From NCBI GenBank assembly GCA_021029095.1, contig JAJOHG010000006.1, positions 1,054,001 to 1,118,000 of the forward strand: a stretch of DNA of 64,000 nt, in the 5' to 3' direction. Both the position numbers and the translations under genes were made by a program. The first letter of the stretch is position 1, and every line of letters begins with the position of its first letter. Under the pieces are notes generated by a model, which ran no database searches, had not been told where the DNA came from, and saw only the letters and a program-made list of their open reading frames with translations. Origin of the DNA: Phellopilus nigrolimitatus (taxonomy: Eukaryota > Basidiomycota > Agaricomycetes > Hymenochaetales > Hymenochaetaceae). Below are positions 34,269 to 47,413 of this stretch, one piece after another.

Positions 34269-35207
34269 GCTAGTATGATACAAGCGTGCCGTGCACTTGA
34301 AGTGTAATGGGAGATGTGGATAAACGCAATGTTGGACAAGAAGACGCGTCCTGCGCAAAGAATCCGTCGGGGGGTCGGGGCCCGGTGAGCGAACAGAACA
34401 AAAGTGGAGGGCGCTGCTTCTGCAGAAGCCGTACAACGCGTGAAAGCTAATACGGGCGAACCACGGGGAATGCCGACGGCTACCACGCGAGACGCGGCTT
34501 CAAGCGGAGCGTGAAAACGTGGTGGCCTACAAAGCTCGAAAATTTTCGACCATCTATTTTTTCAACTTCGGCGTCCAAATTACTGTCTTCCCTCGCTGCC
34601 TCGTCAGCGCTCTCCATGGTGAAGATGGTCCAGACAAACGTCGTAGAATGATTTGGTCTCCTTAAAACAGTTCTCGCTGAATGTTTCTCCCTCTGGTTGA
34701 GGGGCGATGAAGCAGGACCACCTGTCGAGTACCAACATCTCCCCGCCTTCGTGAGGAATTTTTTTCATGTGAGTATTTGTTCGCTTCATATATATTTCCC
34801 CGACCACCACCCTTTCTATGATGCCGACGAAGATAACCCTGGTAAAAGTACGCACCCGCGCTCCTCTGGGGGTTCTCACGTTGAGAGGTGTCCTGCGCTG
34901 GTCTTTCGGGGCTGGTTGCTTACACGGATGGGTGCGGATGTTGAGTTAAAGGCGAGGCTGAGGCTCATCAAAATCTCCTTTTCGTTATTTTTCATTGCAC
35001 ATCGTCTGCTTCAAGTTAATCACGTCTCCTTTACAGGCGCTGCATTTGGAATCGCCACTGTGTTTGAGGGTTGGACCTCTTTGTCACTAGCTCGTACTGC
35101 GCTTTCTTACCATACCTTCCGGCACAAGCCAAGAGGACCTCTGTTGTGTGGCTAACCCCTATTTGATGGCTCGTCATGTGTTTCCAGCTAAATTAGTTAG
35201 GGTAGTC
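34269..35207. other. Intergenic between two divergent genes
   Basis: About 940 bp between divergent genes. A minus-strand ORF ending at 34604 reads RWSCFIAPQPEGETFSENCF then KETKSFYDVCLDHLHHGER. It looks coding-like but I cannot place it in a gene. A second open stretch follows at 34497-34616 on the same strand. The rest shows no feature. Confidence 0.35.
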
Positions 35208-35215
35208 TATATAAG
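35208..35215 (+). promoter_or_regulatory. TATA-like box before the nucleotide-sugar transporter
   Basis: TATATAAG lies ~315 bp before the proposed start and 5' of a pyrimidine-rich stretch. The distance allows a long 5' UTR. Role inferred. Confidence 0.4.
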
Positions 35216-35521
35216 CTCTATCACACACGACTGTCATTTGCATCTTGGACTGTTTCCCGACTGCTAGTCCCATTCTACGCACGCTCATTGTAGGCAAGCA
35301 TTCACTCGCATGCGACTTCTCAGCTCATCGTTCGCCGCCGTCGGCTAAAATAATACGTAAGCTACCGAAACAACCGAGGATTGATTTTGGCTGGGTCCAC
35401 CTTCCTTTTGCGAATTTCTGTGAAGACGCTAGAAGATATTTTCGGTTTGCCGACGAAGAATCCCACTCCAAGACGGTCTCCTGCGCTTTACCGTTGGGTG
35501 GTATATCAACTCGCCGCGGTC

Positions 35522-37224
35522 ATGTACCAGCGTTCTCAACCCCCCTCACGCCTGTCCATGTCGTCCTTTGCCGCCCGCTTTTCCTCCAGCGCGTCGAGGC
35601 CCATTCCAGGCGCGGGTGTCGCTCCCCGCTTCAGCACGAGCAAGGAGTCGCTCTTGCCCGCGACGATGATCGCGACACCGGTCGGCAGCGGCGGCGACAT
35701 GGCTGTTGCAGGCAATGCCATTACCGCCGCATCCGCGAACGGGCCTTTGCTTTGTGGTGTGCCGCTCAAATATGTCTCGTGAGTCGTGAACCGCCGCAAA
35801 TTATCGTGCAGCACTGATGTCCGCACGTATCCTCGTGTCCAGCCTCCTTACGCTTGCTGTTCAGAATGCAGCTCTATCTATTGTGATGCATTACTCTAGG
35901 GTTTCGATACCAGCGTCGAAAGCGTATTCTCCCGCGTCCGCTGTGCTACTTAACGAACTGCTTAAAGGCTCGATTTCTTATGTTATTGCGTTCATGCGTA
36001 CGTCCAGCAACTCTGCTATGAGCCCGATGCCCCGAAAAGCCACCACATTTGGTTTTCACCCTTCGTCCTCTTCTTGGCGTTCACGCTTACGCCAGTTAAA
36101 CTCCGAGATTTTCTCTATGGATTGCCTAAAGCTCTCTATTCCTGCCATTCTTTACGTCATTCAGAACTCCCTTCAGTTTGTCGCTATCAGCAATCTCCCC
36201 GTCGCGAGCTTCCAGGTCGCGTACCAGATGAAGATCTTGACTACGGCCGCGTTCTCCGTCGCGCTTTTAGGAAAACGACTCACAAAGACCAAGTGGCTTG
36301 CCCTACTTTTCCTCGCGCTCGGTGTCGGCATCGTACAGATCCAAACTGCGACAGGGAACGTTATCCCTCCTTCCAAGGTATATCATGAAGCCGTTGGGAG
36401 TGCCGCAGCTGCTGCGCCGAAATATATACATCATATGAACACACTGAAGGGTTTTGCAGCGGTCATCGCTGCTTGCTTCACCAGTGGAGCAGCTGGTGTG
36501 TATTTTGAGATGGTACTCAAGAATTCGAAGGCAGACCTTTGGGTACGCAACGTCCAGTTGTCCCTTTTCTCGCTTATTCCCGCGCTGCTCCCTGTCATGT
36601 GTACATCCACTTCAAATACAATCTTCAGTGACCTCCTGAAGAACTTCGGTGCGTGGGCTTGGGCGACGGTCGCAATCCAGGTGTTCGGCGGGCTCGTCAC
36701 CGCAATTGTTATCAAATATTCGGACAATATACTCAAGGGGTTTCGCTACGAGTTTATCCATTATTCTATCCTTCCTCGCGTCGGTCGTGCTCTTCGACTT
36801 CCAGATTACATCGGGCTTCCTGCTCGGCTCGTCGACCGTCCTCGCCGCGACAATGATGTACAACTCACCGTCTCCGCGGGATAATGCAGGCGTTTCGCTG
36901 ACACTGCGTGAGAGAGAGGATTCGCACGTCATTACATCGCCGATCGCACGAAGCGACCCTATACTCGGCGAAAAGGCCTCCCTGCGCAAATCTGGCTCGT
37001 TCGGGGGCAGTTCGCAATCTCTGTCGAGCCTTTTGGGAATGACCACTGCTGCGTCGAAGGAGAGGCTGGCACGCGAGGAGGACATTGCCTTGATGTCACA
37101 TTCGTCGCGAACGACCCCGCAGCCCCAGTTTGGGGTGTCGGCACTCGCCCCGCGATCTCCCTCGCCTCCCCCTTCCCAGTCTTCGACGCCCAAAACATTA
37201 CATGTTCCAGGGATCCAGTGGTGA
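35522..37224 (+). CDS. Nucleotide-sugar transporter (UDP-galactose/UDP-GlcNAc type, SLC35A), with a one-base frame break
   Basis: Golgi antiporters of this family import UDP-sugars for glycosylation. Exon 1 has a Ser/Ala-rich N-terminus ending at CGVPLKYVS (donor 35779). Exon 2 (from 35843) gives ten-TM family landmarks: LTLAVQNAALSIVMHYSRV, AVLLNELLKGSISYVIAFMR, ILYVIQNSLQFVAISNLPVA, FQVAYQMKILTTAAFSVALL, LALGVGIVQIQTATG, GVYFEMVLKNSKADLWVRNV and VIKYSDNILKGF. At GGGG (36737-36740) the conserved frame jumps by one base and continues ATSLSIILSFLASVVLFDFQ then ITSGFLLGSSTVLAATMMYN. A ~110-residue Ser/Pro-rich cytosolic tail follows, ending GIQW. No intron can explain the jump. The start could also be 35558 or 35381. 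Confidence 0.9.
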
Positions 37225-39268
37225 CCTTGATTAACGAACTTTGACTTTCTTTCTTCTCTGGGAACCAAGTCTGTTACGAATATACCCCATTCGATGACTT
37301 ATACTATTATTCTTTTAGACTTCGTTTAACTTTAACTACCTTGCACTCCACTTTCATTCTCCGCAAGCAAGTATTATTTAGGTTATCCCCTCAGACTGTG
37401 TGATGACATAGTGACTTTTTAGTCTTCTTTCTATCCCGTCCCCCAGCTCGTCTTCAAAATTATAGCTATTTCCTCCTGCTTTTGCTTCTAGTTTCCGAGG
37501 GTTTATTTATGCTCGACTCGTTAATTGGACAACGAACTTAGCTAGAATAGTTTAGGACAGCTACCAAGTCATGTATCGCAATGAACTACATCATGCTATC
37601 TAGGACGAACATCAGAGTTTTGTCACGTCCTGTATTCGTTCGTGATGCATTCTGTGGCCTTCCTAGGCCTATTGAGCAAACGTGCCTATGTTTTTCTTAT
37701 CGCAACTGCGCAACTTCAAATGGACATCTTCGACGTGTTATCTTTCTCTAGGTAAAAAATCGAGCAGTCATTGTCCGAAACACAATCGAGGACTCCGCCT
37801 CATTCTCTGAGCTTCGGACTTCGGATTAAACTGGGTTACGAGTCTTACGACAAGAAATATTATGCATCCGAAGGAAAGCCAACGTAAGGCCAATAAGGAA
37901 TTCATCCGTACGCGAAAGTTATTATAGCTGCCATAGCATCACCTTTGCGCGTGAAGATATCGTCCGGCTAGGCTCGGCTTTGCAATGTCAAGCTGTTTCG
38001 CCGCATACTCTCTAGATGTGATATCGTACGAACAGCAGTGACTATTTTTAACAAGTTGAGCTTGCGCCTTTTCCGATTCTCGGCTGATATAAATTGGAAC
38101 TTGAAGTACCTCTGCCAGTAACTCTAAGTTCACTGGCTGGCTGTCGGAGTTCCAATTTCCGCGGACGCGACGCGTTTTGGAGATGATCGTCACCACGCAC
38201 GACGGAGGGAGTGGGCGAGTCCAAAAAGTTAGCTAATTGCAGGTTAACCTCCAGAAGTTGACTAATTTGAGCAGTCGAACGGGTCTTAACTCTGTTCAGA
38301 CTGCACATCTGTCTGGCCCTACGTTCTTTCGAGAAAACGACACTGATGTATATCTCGTGATTTTCCAATGGACGTATTTGTTGCAATGAGTCTCTTTGTA
38401 AAGGGGAATTTCTGTTCTTGTTACTTAGTCTCAAAGACGAAAGGCGTCTTTACGAAGCAAGTCCCTACAGTCAAGTCAATACAATTTTGTACCTTTCAAA
38501 GCACTTCAAAACCAGGCAAGCCGCAATACCAATGAGGCTCGGTTATTTTATCAGTGCTGTCATATTTCTTATGCTTATTATATTGATTATGACCTCGTTC
38601 GCAACTCAGACGAGACAATAAAATATGACTGTCATCTAGTGGAGCTTTGGTACAGGGCTGAACTCATTCGTGATCACATCGCATGCTGTCGGGATTGAAG
38701 GGTAAATATTAAACCATGTGGCTAGCCATGCTACTCGGTCCTGACGGACACATCTCCGCAAGTAATTGTCTGTGATGACAGGGCGACCCGCCCCGTCCAG
38801 TCTCTTAAATTGCTATCCTTCACTGCCTGTCAGATGTCTAGCCTTGTCGACTTCGATATCTGGATATTACAACTATCAACTATGTGAATGACTATTGGTT
38901 TCTACTAGTAGCTGGAGTATAACAATTACTACCCGTTTACCAAACTCAGAGTGACAAGCGGCACATGCCTAAATTCAATTTGTTCAAATCGTTGTCTCTC
39001 TATACATGGGCTCCATGATTAAAGCCATTGCATAAATCAGTCTGTGAAGCATCCCGGGGAAGTAAGTTACCACTATTGTGAATTTTTGTAGCTCCATTCT
39101 ATCCTACCTTCAAATTCTTTTTCAATATCGAGGATGCTTTCTATACATATGCACTTAATTTTTAAGTGAGAATCACGGCGTCGATCTCTATGTAAGCAAA
39201 TAAACTTTATTTTCACTTTTTGGTAAGGACCCAAATCTGTACGCTGGCACGGCGGCAGGACTCTCTTG
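37225..39268. other. Long region without a supportable gene
   Basis: About 2 kb between the transporter and TIM54, AT-richer than the flanking genes. Minus-strand ORFs at 37939-38434 and a small hydrophobic plus-strand ORF at 38418-38621 show no family features. I see no terminal inverted repeats, LTRs or RNA genes. It presumably holds the transporter 3' UTR and the TIM54 promoter. Confidence 0.4.
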
Positions 39269-40741
39269 ATGAGCACTCACGGCGTAGAGCCTGCTCCTCC
39301 TTCGCCTAGCGGTGTCCAGGCCGCTCTTCGCTTCACAGGACTCCCTGTGTCATGGTTCTCCAAGCGTCCGAAGCTCCCGTCGCGCAACTGGCTCATTTTC
39401 ATCGGTGTCACGTCCTCCTTGGTCGGTCTCTACGCCTACGACCGCAAGAAATGCAGGGACATCCGCACGTCGTACATCCAGCGCGTTGAGCACCTCTCCC
39501 AGCTTCCGATGGGTAGCATGGAGCTCCCGCGCAAAGTGACCGTATACGCCTGCAAGTGGCCGGGCGACGAGGACGCGAGCCGTGGTCTGCGCTACTTCCG
39601 GAAATACATCAAGGTTTGCAAGTCGTTGTTGCTGCTCACGTTGTTTTGTTGACCTCGGTTCTCGATATAGCCCATCCTTGTCTCCGCAGCGGTGGACTAC
39701 GATGTTCAAAATGGCCTTCGTCATGGAGGGCTCGCGCGGCAAATAGCTGACCGAGTTAAGTTGCAGCGCAGGATCGATGCCGGACTTGAAACACCCCCAC
39801 CGTCTATTGTACCAATTCCTGTTAAGCTCTCGAAGGAGGAAAAGGCTCTACGAGAGCTTGAGGGCGGGTCGATCATCATTGGAAGGACGACTTTTAAAGA
39901 GTATATGGAAGGGTTGCGGCGCGGTTGGACGGAGTCACCCGAGCGCATTGACCGCGAAGACGTTTTAGCACACGCGCTAGAAAAAGATGGTCAATTTGAC
40001 GAGCCTGAGCTAGCAGATCCGGTGGCAGGTCTCGATGGCGAACCTATCCCGACGAACTCCCGTCTGTTGTCGACACAGAATGCGCAGACGTTCTCTCCTC
40101 TCAAGCTGTCCGCCTCAGCGTCGACACCTCCTTCGTCTCCGACTTTAAATTCATCCCTTGCTCCGCCTTCGGCCATCCCGCCTCAATCGCCTCTTCTGCT
40201 GGTGCCATTCACCAACTACATTGGGTTTAAGCAGATACCACGTATGATTGCAGATTTCTTCAACCAGCGCGCTAAAGTTACTGCCGGTGCTGAAGCCGCG
40301 TACCGTCTCATTATGGGCCACACGCGTCCCTTCTCCGCTCCATCGCCAACGCCAGCAGCAGCACCTCTATTCTCCCCTGATGAGCGTCAGCCGGAAACCG
40401 ATCTCGACTTCGACCGCGAGGGCGAATCGTACTATCAGTCCTCACTTTCGTCATTCCTGCAGGACATTGGGAAGGCGCGCAATGAGTACTACAGCGCGCT
40501 CCCTGCGCGGCTAGCCGCAGCTCGCGCTTTGGCACGTGGAGAACGTGAACCGACAAAAGAAGAGCAGAATCACCCACCACCATCTGAAGTCGAACTCCGA
40601 GAAGAGCGAATGAAGAAAGAGATGCGGTGGAAGGACAATGAGGAAGGTTGGAGTATTATTCGGCCTGACAAACCAGTTGCTTGGGATGAGAGGTTTAGGG
40701 ACGCGCTGAGGGTTTTTGTAAATCCACCTGGGGGACACTGA
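39269..40741 (+). CDS. TIM54: Mitochondrial inner-membrane import subunit Tim54
   Basis: Tim54 belongs to the TIM22 carrier translocase. Exon 1 (39269-39613) starts MSTHGVEPAPPSPSGVQAAL, followed by FTGLPVSWFSKRPKLPSRNW, a TM segment LIFIGVTSSLVGLYAYD and the family block MELPRKVTVYACKWPGDEDA. Exon 2 (39671-40741) has YIKPILVSAAVDYDVQNGLR, GRTTFKEYMEGLRRGWTE, LLLVPFTNYIGFKQIPRMI and a C-terminal acidic/basic helix with DNEEGWSIIRPDKPVAWDER. It ends NPPGGH. A Pro/Ser/Thr-rich insert separates the two conserved halves, typical of basidiomycete members. Its stop is 115 bp from the stop of MER3. Confidence 0.9.
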
Positions 40742-40856
40742 AGGCGGATCACACTAGATTTTTACACAGCATATCATCCCATTTGCATTACATGTTACAG
40801 TATCTTATAAGCCGCGTCCGCATGTACGCGTCAAGAAATATTGCTTCGTACACCGT

Positions 40857-43800
40857 CTATGATTCAACTATCCTGATGCAGCCGCTGTTTTTCGCCCAGT
40901 CCTGGAAGTCCGCCCAGTCATCCTCCCCCACATCCACATTCTCCTGATCCTGATCCTGATCTTGCTCCTCGACCTTTTCAAGTTCCATTGCTTCCGATGA
41001 GTATTTCTCGTGCGCCTCTGCGAAAATGTTCGGTGTGTCAGTGATATCGTTAGCAGCTGTAGTTTGCGCGTTGATAGCCTTGCGCGAAGGAGCGATGTCG
41101 AACAACGTTTCGTCAAGTGCGAAAAAATCTTCGTCGATGTTGTTATCGAGAGCACAAGTGTCTATGTCGAAAGCATGATAAGGTGTGGGGTCAGAAGACA
41201 GCGCTGTAGAAGAATTGTCAAGAAACAGGGGCTTGTCATCGGCAGGCGTCGGTGGCTGAGAGTCAAATTTGGTTTTTTTGGTAGTAGGTTCGGCGATAGT
41301 AGGGACCGAGGTGGAATTCAGTACTGAGTCGTCTAGGAATCTACGTTTTTTATGGCTTCCTAAATCACCGATAGAGCATCCATTGCGGCTATCAGATTCT
41401 TGATCTTTGGATTTTTCATTGGCGGAGACAAGAGGCAAACACTCTGTATCGACAGTGAGCATGATGGCGTCCAGTTCTGAGTTCGAGTAGTCGGTGTCGG
41501 AATACTTGTCTGGTTTACGTTGGACGGAAGCAATGAGCTCTTTCGCATCTGGCATGTCCTCGAGGCTTGTGCCCTCCTCGATGTCATCGTCCCTGATGTC
41601 TGCAAAATCTACATCAAAGTTCACTTGCGCGTTCTTTTTGGATTTGTAGAATGTTCTGCCGTCATCGAGCTTGATGCGTCTCCCTTCAGGAAGCCGTAGA
41701 GAATCGTTTACGCCGACGCGCTTGTGTAAGGATTCAAGCCGCTCCAGGCCGTCGTCCTTAGGTCCATGCTTTTGTCGCAGATTCTTCTGTAACTTGTCGC
41801 CTTTTTTTGCAGGCATCGAGCCCAAGTCCAAGGCCGTCGAAACTTGTGTTCCTAATCCTGAACCAAGCTGTATTCAAATAGATTTCCGATTTAGTTTGGA
41901 CATACCTTTTTTCGGATTGTCCATTTGCTTTTTGGATGTATGCGCATGCTTAGCCGTTCCTTCTCGGCAGCTTAAAAAACCTCCAGATTCGCATTGCAAC
42001 ATTCGGGCGGAGGTTCTGAAAACGTACCAAAGATGGCGACATTTCGTCTTGTCCTTACAGGCATGGTTGCACCTAGACGTAGAAATGAGCAAATCAAAAG
42101 CCCGTCGACGACAGTAACTGACATGTAGTTGCCATTCGATAACTTCTTCGGTTCGAGAGGCTTTTTCACCTGCATACCGTCCAGAGCATCGAGAACTGCA
42201 GACACCCTGCCAGTCTTTTCCGAAGACGACGTAGGCGCTAATCTGACGTCAACAAAAACGCGTCAAAGGGAGCACATCCTTGTATTTACCGGGTGTATCA
42301 GTCTTTGAGTCATGTTCATCGTCCATCATGTTACTCCAAAAATCGGGATCATCTTCGAGACCGTCGAGAAGCATCTCTTCCGATGTCTTCGGATGAGTGT
42401 CCAAGGTCGGATATTCTTTGGCGGGTATGGAGGGCTTGTACGTCTGCGTGACAGTAAGCCCTGCAAAGCTTTCCTGCACAGGCGTCAGTTCAGGCGAAGG
42501 TGGTGAATAATCGATCGAAACTTGCAGAGCTGACGAGCACACAGACGCTCTGGCTGGGCTTTGTCAATTCAGCAGTGACAGTGAACGATTTCGTTTCCCG
42601 AAGTGCCTTCGTCCTATCGCAAATTTATGAAGGTTTGGGGCCAAAATAATCATGAGATACTCACGAAATGCGTCTGAAGTCTATGAAATCCATGTCCGAA
42701 GTCGTGGTGAGGATGCTCGTCATTCCAAGAGATCGTGATCGCTGCTTATTGGATTTGGCCTTCTTTCCAATTAAAGCGTCTAATATGCGGCACTCCACGG
42801 TAAGCTCGACAGACACTGGCTTTCTTCCAGCGTAAGAAGAAATAGCATCCTTTGAGGCGGTGATTTTCAATTCATATTGGGGCATGTCTTGGACAAATGC
42901 CAAGACTTCGTGCCCATACGGTGGTCGACGATTCAAGAGCTTGAAGACCTAGTTAAGTCTTGAGGCACGACATGAAAGACGGCACTCACGATTTCAATTC
43001 TCGCTGGCTCTTGCCTTCGTAAAGCCTGAAGACAGGTGATTCCGTGCTCGGCCAGAACCTTCGATTAAAGTGCTTAATTTCGATGTTGATCGTAACTCTG
43101 CTCACGGACGGACCTTAAGACTGGACAAACTTTGTGAGTAGATGCAAGAAAGAAAAAGGTAATATTTGACATACGATTTCTCTCCTATGGATTCAATCTG
43201 TCTCAGAACGACTGGTCTATCCTCCCAAGCTTTTGCAGTCAAGCATCGGACTCTTTCAAAGAAAAATTCGTTAACATCTTCCTGTCTGTAAATTACCCAG
43301 AGCTTACAATTCTAGTCCGTGCTTCAGTTGTGCACCGTTTTTCTTAACGATAGCGATTTCCACGACAACTGACGGTCATGTAAGAACGAGCCTATATTTA
43401 AGACAAGAACAAATGTACCCCGAGCGATTCGAGCAGTGTGGCGGAAGATAGAAAGTGCATCCAAAGCTGGCTGGCTATCAAAAGACTTGTACTCAGCAGA
43501 ACTCAAGGAAATACCCCCGAGAACAGCCTGCGCGAACCAGAAAGCGTAAAGACGAGTTGAGCCCCCAAGACTGAAAAAGTGACTGACTTGAATAAGGATC
43601 AATGCTTTGTCGGATGCCTTTTCAACTTTCTTGATCTTGTATCGAATGTCAGGATGGTCGCGCATTTTGTTATACACCTAGAATCAAATAAGATCGGCCA
43701 AAACGAGCTTGACATACGTGCTCACCTGTCTATCTCCACCGCGGAGCCTAACGTCTCCAAGTCTAGTTTATGTCAAAGTCTCGATGAATATACGGAAAAA

Positions 43801-46800
43801 CAAATCGACAACATAAAGGCTTACTCTTCTGCAGAGCTAATGACCTCGAGCTAAAATGTGTCAGCTTCTACTTCTACTAGTATTCACAGGCGCAGCTATG
43901 TCTTACAATTTCACGGATACCAGGACGCTCAGGAAGCTTGATGATGCTCCCCATCTTCAATAAAGCGACATAAAAATTTAGGCAGCTGGGCATATGCAAC
44001 TAGTACTCACTGTCGATTGACGGATATAGTACTGCGAAACAAAAATCAAAAAAAGAGATAGTGCATCAGCAACGATGTCAGGGAGAATGGCAGATATATC
44101 AAAGATACGAAAGCTGCCAACCTTGCTCATTATGTCACCATACTCGGTGACGCTTAGTTCGGCAGCTTCTTCTTCGCCCTCTGCCGCTACCAGCTCGTTA
44201 GTCTTGAGCTTCTTGACCGAGGACAAAACCATATCATCCAGCTTCTCCTCCCAACTCTGTTCCATGGACTTCCCCATGTGATAATGACCAGGGTTTCTTT
44301 GGATTCGCTGTCGCAAGAATGTGTTTCTAAGCCATTCCTTGGCGGTCTGGATGTTGCTGATGGTCCCGATCCCAATCTCTGAGTTGATGTGCTCGGATAA
44401 ATTCTGATGAAGGGAGCTCTCGAGGACAGTCTTGCCCTGCGAAAGGTTCTTGTATTTATGCTCTAGCTCTTGCTCACACAAGATTATTGCGACGCCCTCC
44501 TTGTCTATGCAAGCGTAAAATCTCTTCAAAGGAAATAGAGCATGAGGACTTACCGAACTGCGGCCTTCCCTTAAAGTAAAATAGGATCAGCTCGAAAAGT
44601 CGGATGGGAGATAAACCATGAAATCCATACCGCTCTGCCTATCATCTGAATGATGTCCAAATCAGAATACTCCTGCCATGCGTTATTCATGTAGAGTTTG
44701 ACGCCTTTGATTACGACCGTGTGCGCAGCTGTAGATCGCTTGTTAGGTTATGTTATGGTAATTTCAAGCCTTAGTATTTACGCAAATTAACACCAACGGC
44801 TAGAGTCTACAATTTCAATAATGTTTGAGTTCGGGCCGAAGTTATTACTCGTCAGGAGACACACCGAAGTAGCGGCGACCACTCGCAAAGAACCATTGAG
44901 AAATAGCTCTTCCATCCCTCGCCTGTCATCAAGACTAAGACCGGCATGGTGGACGCCAATCCCTGCCTTAGCCAGTTCTTTAAATCCATCAAAAAAGGCG
45001 TTAGGAGTGTAAGAAGGAAAAGCTCACTTTCGAGTCTCTTGTCATGGAATGTACGATCCAAGCTTGTTGAGAAATGAGTTTTGACGCTCACTTCGGTTAT
45101 TGATGAGTCCACAACTCACTGTCTCGGGGGTGTCCAGGGGGGACTCTGTCGGTCAGACACGGTCTGTTCGTACTCCTTAAGAAGTTGCTCTCCTGTTGCC
45201 AGGACACCTTATGCCAGTCGAGTAAGAGATGTACGCAAGGACTAAATACAAAATATACCCTTTCTAGTATTACAAAAAATGAGAGTAGGTTTTCCGCAAG
45301 AATGCTGCTGAAGAATAGGATACACTAGGAAAAAGATAAACATCACCGTCAGTCGATCGCGGTATACGGACAATGCTCATCGACGAACCTTTGAAGTCGA
45401 GCGTTCGAGCGAATTGAAAATCATTTTGGTTTTTGCGCGGATAGCCATATATATGGCGTGTAATCTTGCAGGGCCGAAATTCCTCACCAAACTGAGAGTA
45501 TTATTCAGCTTGCCATCAAGGACGAATAGAAAGCTTTTTATACGGACCTCGTACACAGTAGCCGATGCCTTAGAATCTATTGAAGGGTTCCCTACCCAAT
45601 CGGCAATGTCACGAATATTAGGAACGGTTGCGGAAACGAGTAGAAGACGTATATCGAGCCCTCTGGCCTTCATGCGTGAGATGACAACTTCCAGAGTGCT
45701 GCCTCTCGACTCGTTCAAAATGTGCACCTGGAGTTTTATAAGCACTAATCCTCCGAATGACCGCGGTAATACCACTTGCCTCATCTACCAAGAAAAGTTT
45801 GATCTCGGCAAGAAAATCTCCATGATCGTGCCTACGGAAAAAATAAGGCTCATTGTCTTTTCATCGAAGATGCAAAAAATATGTACCAGCTGCGAGTAAG
45901 ACTGTCCCATTTCTCACTCTGAAATATGCCCTTAAAAATCAACGTAAAATATAAATCAAAGTTACTCACCGTGGTGATTCTGAAGGGATTAGGACCGACA
46001 AGTCGTCAGCATAAGAATTCGGAGGAACTGCAATCAGCTTACATCACTTTGGCACTTCTCGCTACGTTCCACGCACTCCTGCCCATCTGCACAGTGTCTC
46101 CAGTCATTTCGCAGCCTTCACGTGTGAAATCATAATCAGTAAGCAGCCATGCTGAGAAAAGTAAAAGAAACGCTCGGACATTTAACGCCTAAAGGCTCTA
46201 ATTTCGCCGTCCAATCCCTGGTGCGCTCCGAACACAGCGCCTACAGCAATAATGAATTCAATGAAGCATAAGTACAGACACAGGGAAGACATACCTTCGT
46301 AGGCGCTACGTAAACACACTTGAGGGACGAGTGGTGACCAGAAGCCATCAGCATCTCAATAAGAGCTAGCTCAAACAGAACGGTCTTGCCAGCCCCAGTA
46401 GGAGCTATAGCGCGTCAATTTTATGGAGTTAATAGCTCCATCAGAAAGTGAGCTCACCACTGACTACCTAAAAACGAGTTAGAAGGATACTTTATGAGAA
46501 ATGCAACTCAAACTCACCACGTTTTCCCTAGATTGCATGATCTGCAAGGGATTTATAAGTCTTGAGTCAAAATTTCACGAAGAATCTGTCGTACGGTGTT
46601 ATAGCACTTCGATTGTACAGCGTTGAAAACGCCGAATTTGAAGATGCCCCTATATATGTCAGCTGCAGAAACGCATGTAGTCAGCATTCCTCCGATTGGC
46701 GAGACATACACATACGAAGCTCTGAGATTGGACGTAGACGTATGCTATGCACATTCCTCGGATTACTACCCCGCGCATTTAGCTGCGACTCATGCGGAAT

Positions 46801-47413
46801 GGTCCCTGCTCCACCCCGCGACCAAACATCGTGCTTATATGCGTCTTAAGCAAGATATATGCATATGTAAATCTGCTTTGCATCAAAATATGGTATTCAT
46901 AAGAGCTTACGTCCATAATCTTCGTTAACCATGCGATTCCGGGCTACTGGAGCATACGACGACGACGACGCCCCTTGTCCAAGCATCTGTGCCGTACCCG
47001 CAACGTAGCCACGCGGGTGACTGGGAGTCGGGCTGGAGATTTCATACCCATGCGGGTCAGAGGTATCGTACTCCTCGATATCGTCCTCCGCGAAGGTGCC
47101 TTGGCCAATTTGCTGAGTCGAAAATCCGGGCTGCCGGATAGGCGCGAACGAAGGAGCAATGTTTGCTGTTCTTTGTCAGAGTGTATACCACTGCCTTAAA
47201 AAGCCATAAATCACCTCCGTATCCGTCTATCCCGTCGTAGTACTGAGCATCTCGATTGCTACCATAATGCGGACCAGGGTTGGTGTCCTGAGAGACGAAT
47301 CCGAGGCCGGAGTCATTCTGGTAGCTGAAATCGTCGACTTCAATCCCACACTCCCGGGCAATTTCTTCAAAGCTGAGGTCATCCATCCCAAAAGGAGAGG
47401 ATGCGTAAGACAT
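40857..47413 (-). CDS. HFM1: Meiotic DNA helicase MER3/HFM1
   Basis: MER3/HFM1 is a superfamily 2 Ski2-like helicase that stabilises crossover intermediates in meiosis. Starting at 47413 (MSYASSPFGMDDLSFEEIAR), the helicase core has Walker A APTGAGKTVLFELALIEM (near 46354-46408) and the DEVH box (45722-45791, interrupted by a GC-AG intron). It continues with HILNESRGSTLEVVISRMKA, RLLLVSATVPNIRDIADWVG, LAKAGIGVHHAGL and KGVLATGEQLL. Winged-helix and Sec63 domains follow (KTVLESSLHQNLSEHINSEI, AKEWLRNTFLRQRIQRNPG, VYNKMRDHPDIRYKIKKVEK, RQEPARIEILLNRRPPYGHE). A C-terminal Cys/His cluster CNHACKDKTKCRHL then CREGTAKHAHTSKK (~41900-42080) is characteristic of HFM1. The long acidic tail with DQDQDQE ends SGCIRIVES. 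There are many small introns; borders are approximate. Confidence 0.93.

Noticed and set aside
34697..35155. 152-codon plus-strand ORF before the transporter
   Set aside because: No conserved features; it overlaps a more coding-like minus-strand stretch and the promoter region.
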